A stretch of DNA of 64,000 nucleotides from Microbacterium sp. T2.11-28 (GTDB taxonomy: Bacteria > Actinomycetota > Actinomycetes > Actinomycetales > Microbacteriaceae), in assembly GCF_950097975.1 (NCBI RefSeq), contig NZ_CATNHF010000028.1, positions 243,995 through 307,994 of the forward strand, given 5' to 3'. The notes below the pieces were generated by a model that had not been told where the DNA came from, did no database searches, and worked only from the letters and a program-made list of their open reading frames with translations. A program made the translations under genes and the position numbers. Below, one piece after another: positions 62,999 to 64,000 of the stretch. Position 1 is the first letter of the stretch, and every line of letters starts with the position of its first letter.

Positions 62999-64000
62999 CA
63001 CAGCGCCTTCATCCGGGCGCGGCGGGCGATGACGATGAGCACGGGCGCTCCGAGGAACGCCGTGATGATGCCCGCTTCGACCTCGCCGGGTGAGCCGATC
63101 ACGCGGCCGACGGTGTCGGCGAGGACGAGGAGCACCGCGCCGCCGAGTGCGGACAGGGGGAGGAGCCAGCGCTGGTCGGCGCCCGACAGCAGGCGGACGA
63201 CGTGGGGGACCATCAGCCCGACGAACCCGATCGGGCCGGCGACGGCGGTGACGGCGGCGCAGAGGGCGACGCCGGTGATCGCGGCGATGATCCGCACGCG
63301 GCCGACCCGCACGCCGAGCCCCACGGCGAGGTCGTCGCCGAGGGCGAGCGCGTTCAAGGCGCTGGCGCAGAGGATCGCGACGACCGCGCCGAGGATCAGC
63401 ACGGGCGTGACGACGGCCATCGTCTCCCAGGCGGCACGGCCGACGTTGCCGACCTGCCAGAAGCGGAACTCGTCCATGACGGATTGGCGGGGCAGCAGGA
63501 TGGCGGAGACCAGCGACGACAGTGCGGCCGTCGTGGCGGCGCCCGCGAGGGCGAGCTTGATGGGAGTGGTGCCGCCGGGGCCGACGGAGCCGACGAAGTA
63601 CACGAACAGCGCCGTCACGAATGCCCCGGCGAGTGCGAGGCCGAGGTAGCTCCACATGCTCGTGATGCCGAGGAAAGCGATGCCGACGACGACGGCCAGT
63701 GCCGCACCGGTGTTGACGCCGAGGATGCCGGGATCGGCGAGCGGGTTGCGTGTGATGGCCTGCATGAGCGCACCCGAGAGGGCGAGCGCGGCTCCGGCGA
63801 GCAGGGCCAGCACTGTGCGGGGCACCCGGCTCTGCACCGCGAGCGCGCCGATGTCGGTCGGCGTCTCGCCCCGGACCCAGGCCGTGATGCCCTCGACCAC
63901 CTCGGCAGCGGAGACCGGGCGGGAGCCGAACGCGAGCGAGAGGAGGACCGACAGCAGGACCGCGGCCACTCCGACGGCGAGCACGATCTCGCGGCGCCCG
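62998..64000 (-). CDS. FecCD-family siderophore permease, first copy (5' partial)
   Basis: The gene runs out of the window on the right; the frame is open to base 64000, with GRREIVLAVGVAAVLL as the last visible residues before the edge. A GTG at 63984 gives 328 residues, close to full length, but the true start is probably just beyond the edge. About ten helices, with SRVPRTVLALLAGAALALSGALMQAITRNPLADPGILGVNTGAALA and GPIGFVGLMVPHVVRLLSG, the FecCD signatures. The binding protein and the operon promoter, probably iron-controlled, would lie beyond the window. Confidence 0.93.
   Translation of the reverse strand, partial: GRREIVLAVGVAAVLLSVLLSLAFGSRPVSAAEVVEGITAWVRGETPTDIGALAVQSRVPRTVLALLAGAALALSGALMQAITRNPLADPGILGVNTGAALAVVVGIAFLGITSMWSYLGLALAGAFVTALFVYFVGSVGPGGTTPIKLALAGAATTAALSSLVSAILLPRQSVMDEFRFWQVGNVGRAAWETMAVVTPVLILGAVVAILCASALNALALGDDLAVGLGVRVGRVRIIAAITGVALCAAVTAVAGPIGFVGLMVPHVVRLLSGADQRWLLPLSALGGAVLLVLADTVGRVIGSPGEVEAGIITAFLGAPVLIVIARRARMKAL

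Overview
The window reads as a stretch of ordinary chromosome from a high-GC actinobacterium, most likely Microbacteriaceae and probably Microbacterium or a close relative. The evidence is the strong G/C bias at third codon positions (which also creates many long antisense open frames), the actinobacterial ctaC-ctaD-ctaF / ctaE-qcrCAB respiratory clusters, WhiA, RbpA, OpcA, and the actinobacterial order uvrB / uvrA-uvrC-rapZ-whiA / gap-pgk-tpiA-secG-rbpA / pgl-opcA-zwf-pgi-tal-tkt. I see no rRNA or tRNA gene, CRISPR array, insertion sequence or prophage.

Layout. 1-3143: end of pyrD, a DUF3043 membrane protein, an M20 dipeptidase and an ErpA-type Fe-S carrier. 3271-7601: cytochrome c oxidase subunits II, I and IV followed closely by a PP2C phosphatase, then a rhodanese. 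7681-12077 (minus): bc1 complex and oxidase subunit III (ctaE-qcrC-qcrA-qcrB). 12231-18047: trpD, a PHP-domain protein, a stand-alone 5'-3' exonuclease, and small membrane, lipoprotein and PKD proteins. 18246-19697: rpsA with a structured leader and a strong terminator. 19796-25727: the most accessory-looking part, with a sensor kinase, a membrane protein with a degenerate GGDEF-like domain and a convergent response regulator, then a cassette of an ER-type (SipW-like) signal peptidase, two exported TasA/SipW-type proteins and an LPXTG protein. 26018-37595: coaE, DUF4126, uvrB, a VOC protein, a zinc-ribbon protein divergent from an OhrR-like MarR regulator, uvrA, uvrC, rapZ, whiA. 37730-50363: sodA, lower glycolysis with secG and rbpA, and a six-gene pentose-phosphate operon on the minus strand. 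50578-57549: haem O and haem A synthases and a suf operon. 57612-64000: a PatB/MalY-like PLP enzyme with an MFS transporter, and a siderophore uptake operon (two permeases, an ATPase, a siderophore-interacting reductase) running off the right edge.

The genes form two large functional sets. One is aerobic respiration: oxidase, bc1, haem A/O synthesis, Fe-S assembly and iron uptake. The other is central carbon flow: glycolysis, the oxidative and non-oxidative pentose phosphate branches, and superoxide defence. Nucleotide excision repair is fully represented (uvrA, uvrB, uvrC). A recurring regulatory pattern is a TAnnnT hexamer, often TAGACT or TAGGNT, placed 6-8 bases before a start codon, which implies many leaderless transcripts. 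Most of the window is core genome. The least explained parts are the 21.4-25.7 kb surface/sensory region, the PKD/lipoprotein pair near 17 kb, and the symmetrical promoter region between ctaA and sufB.
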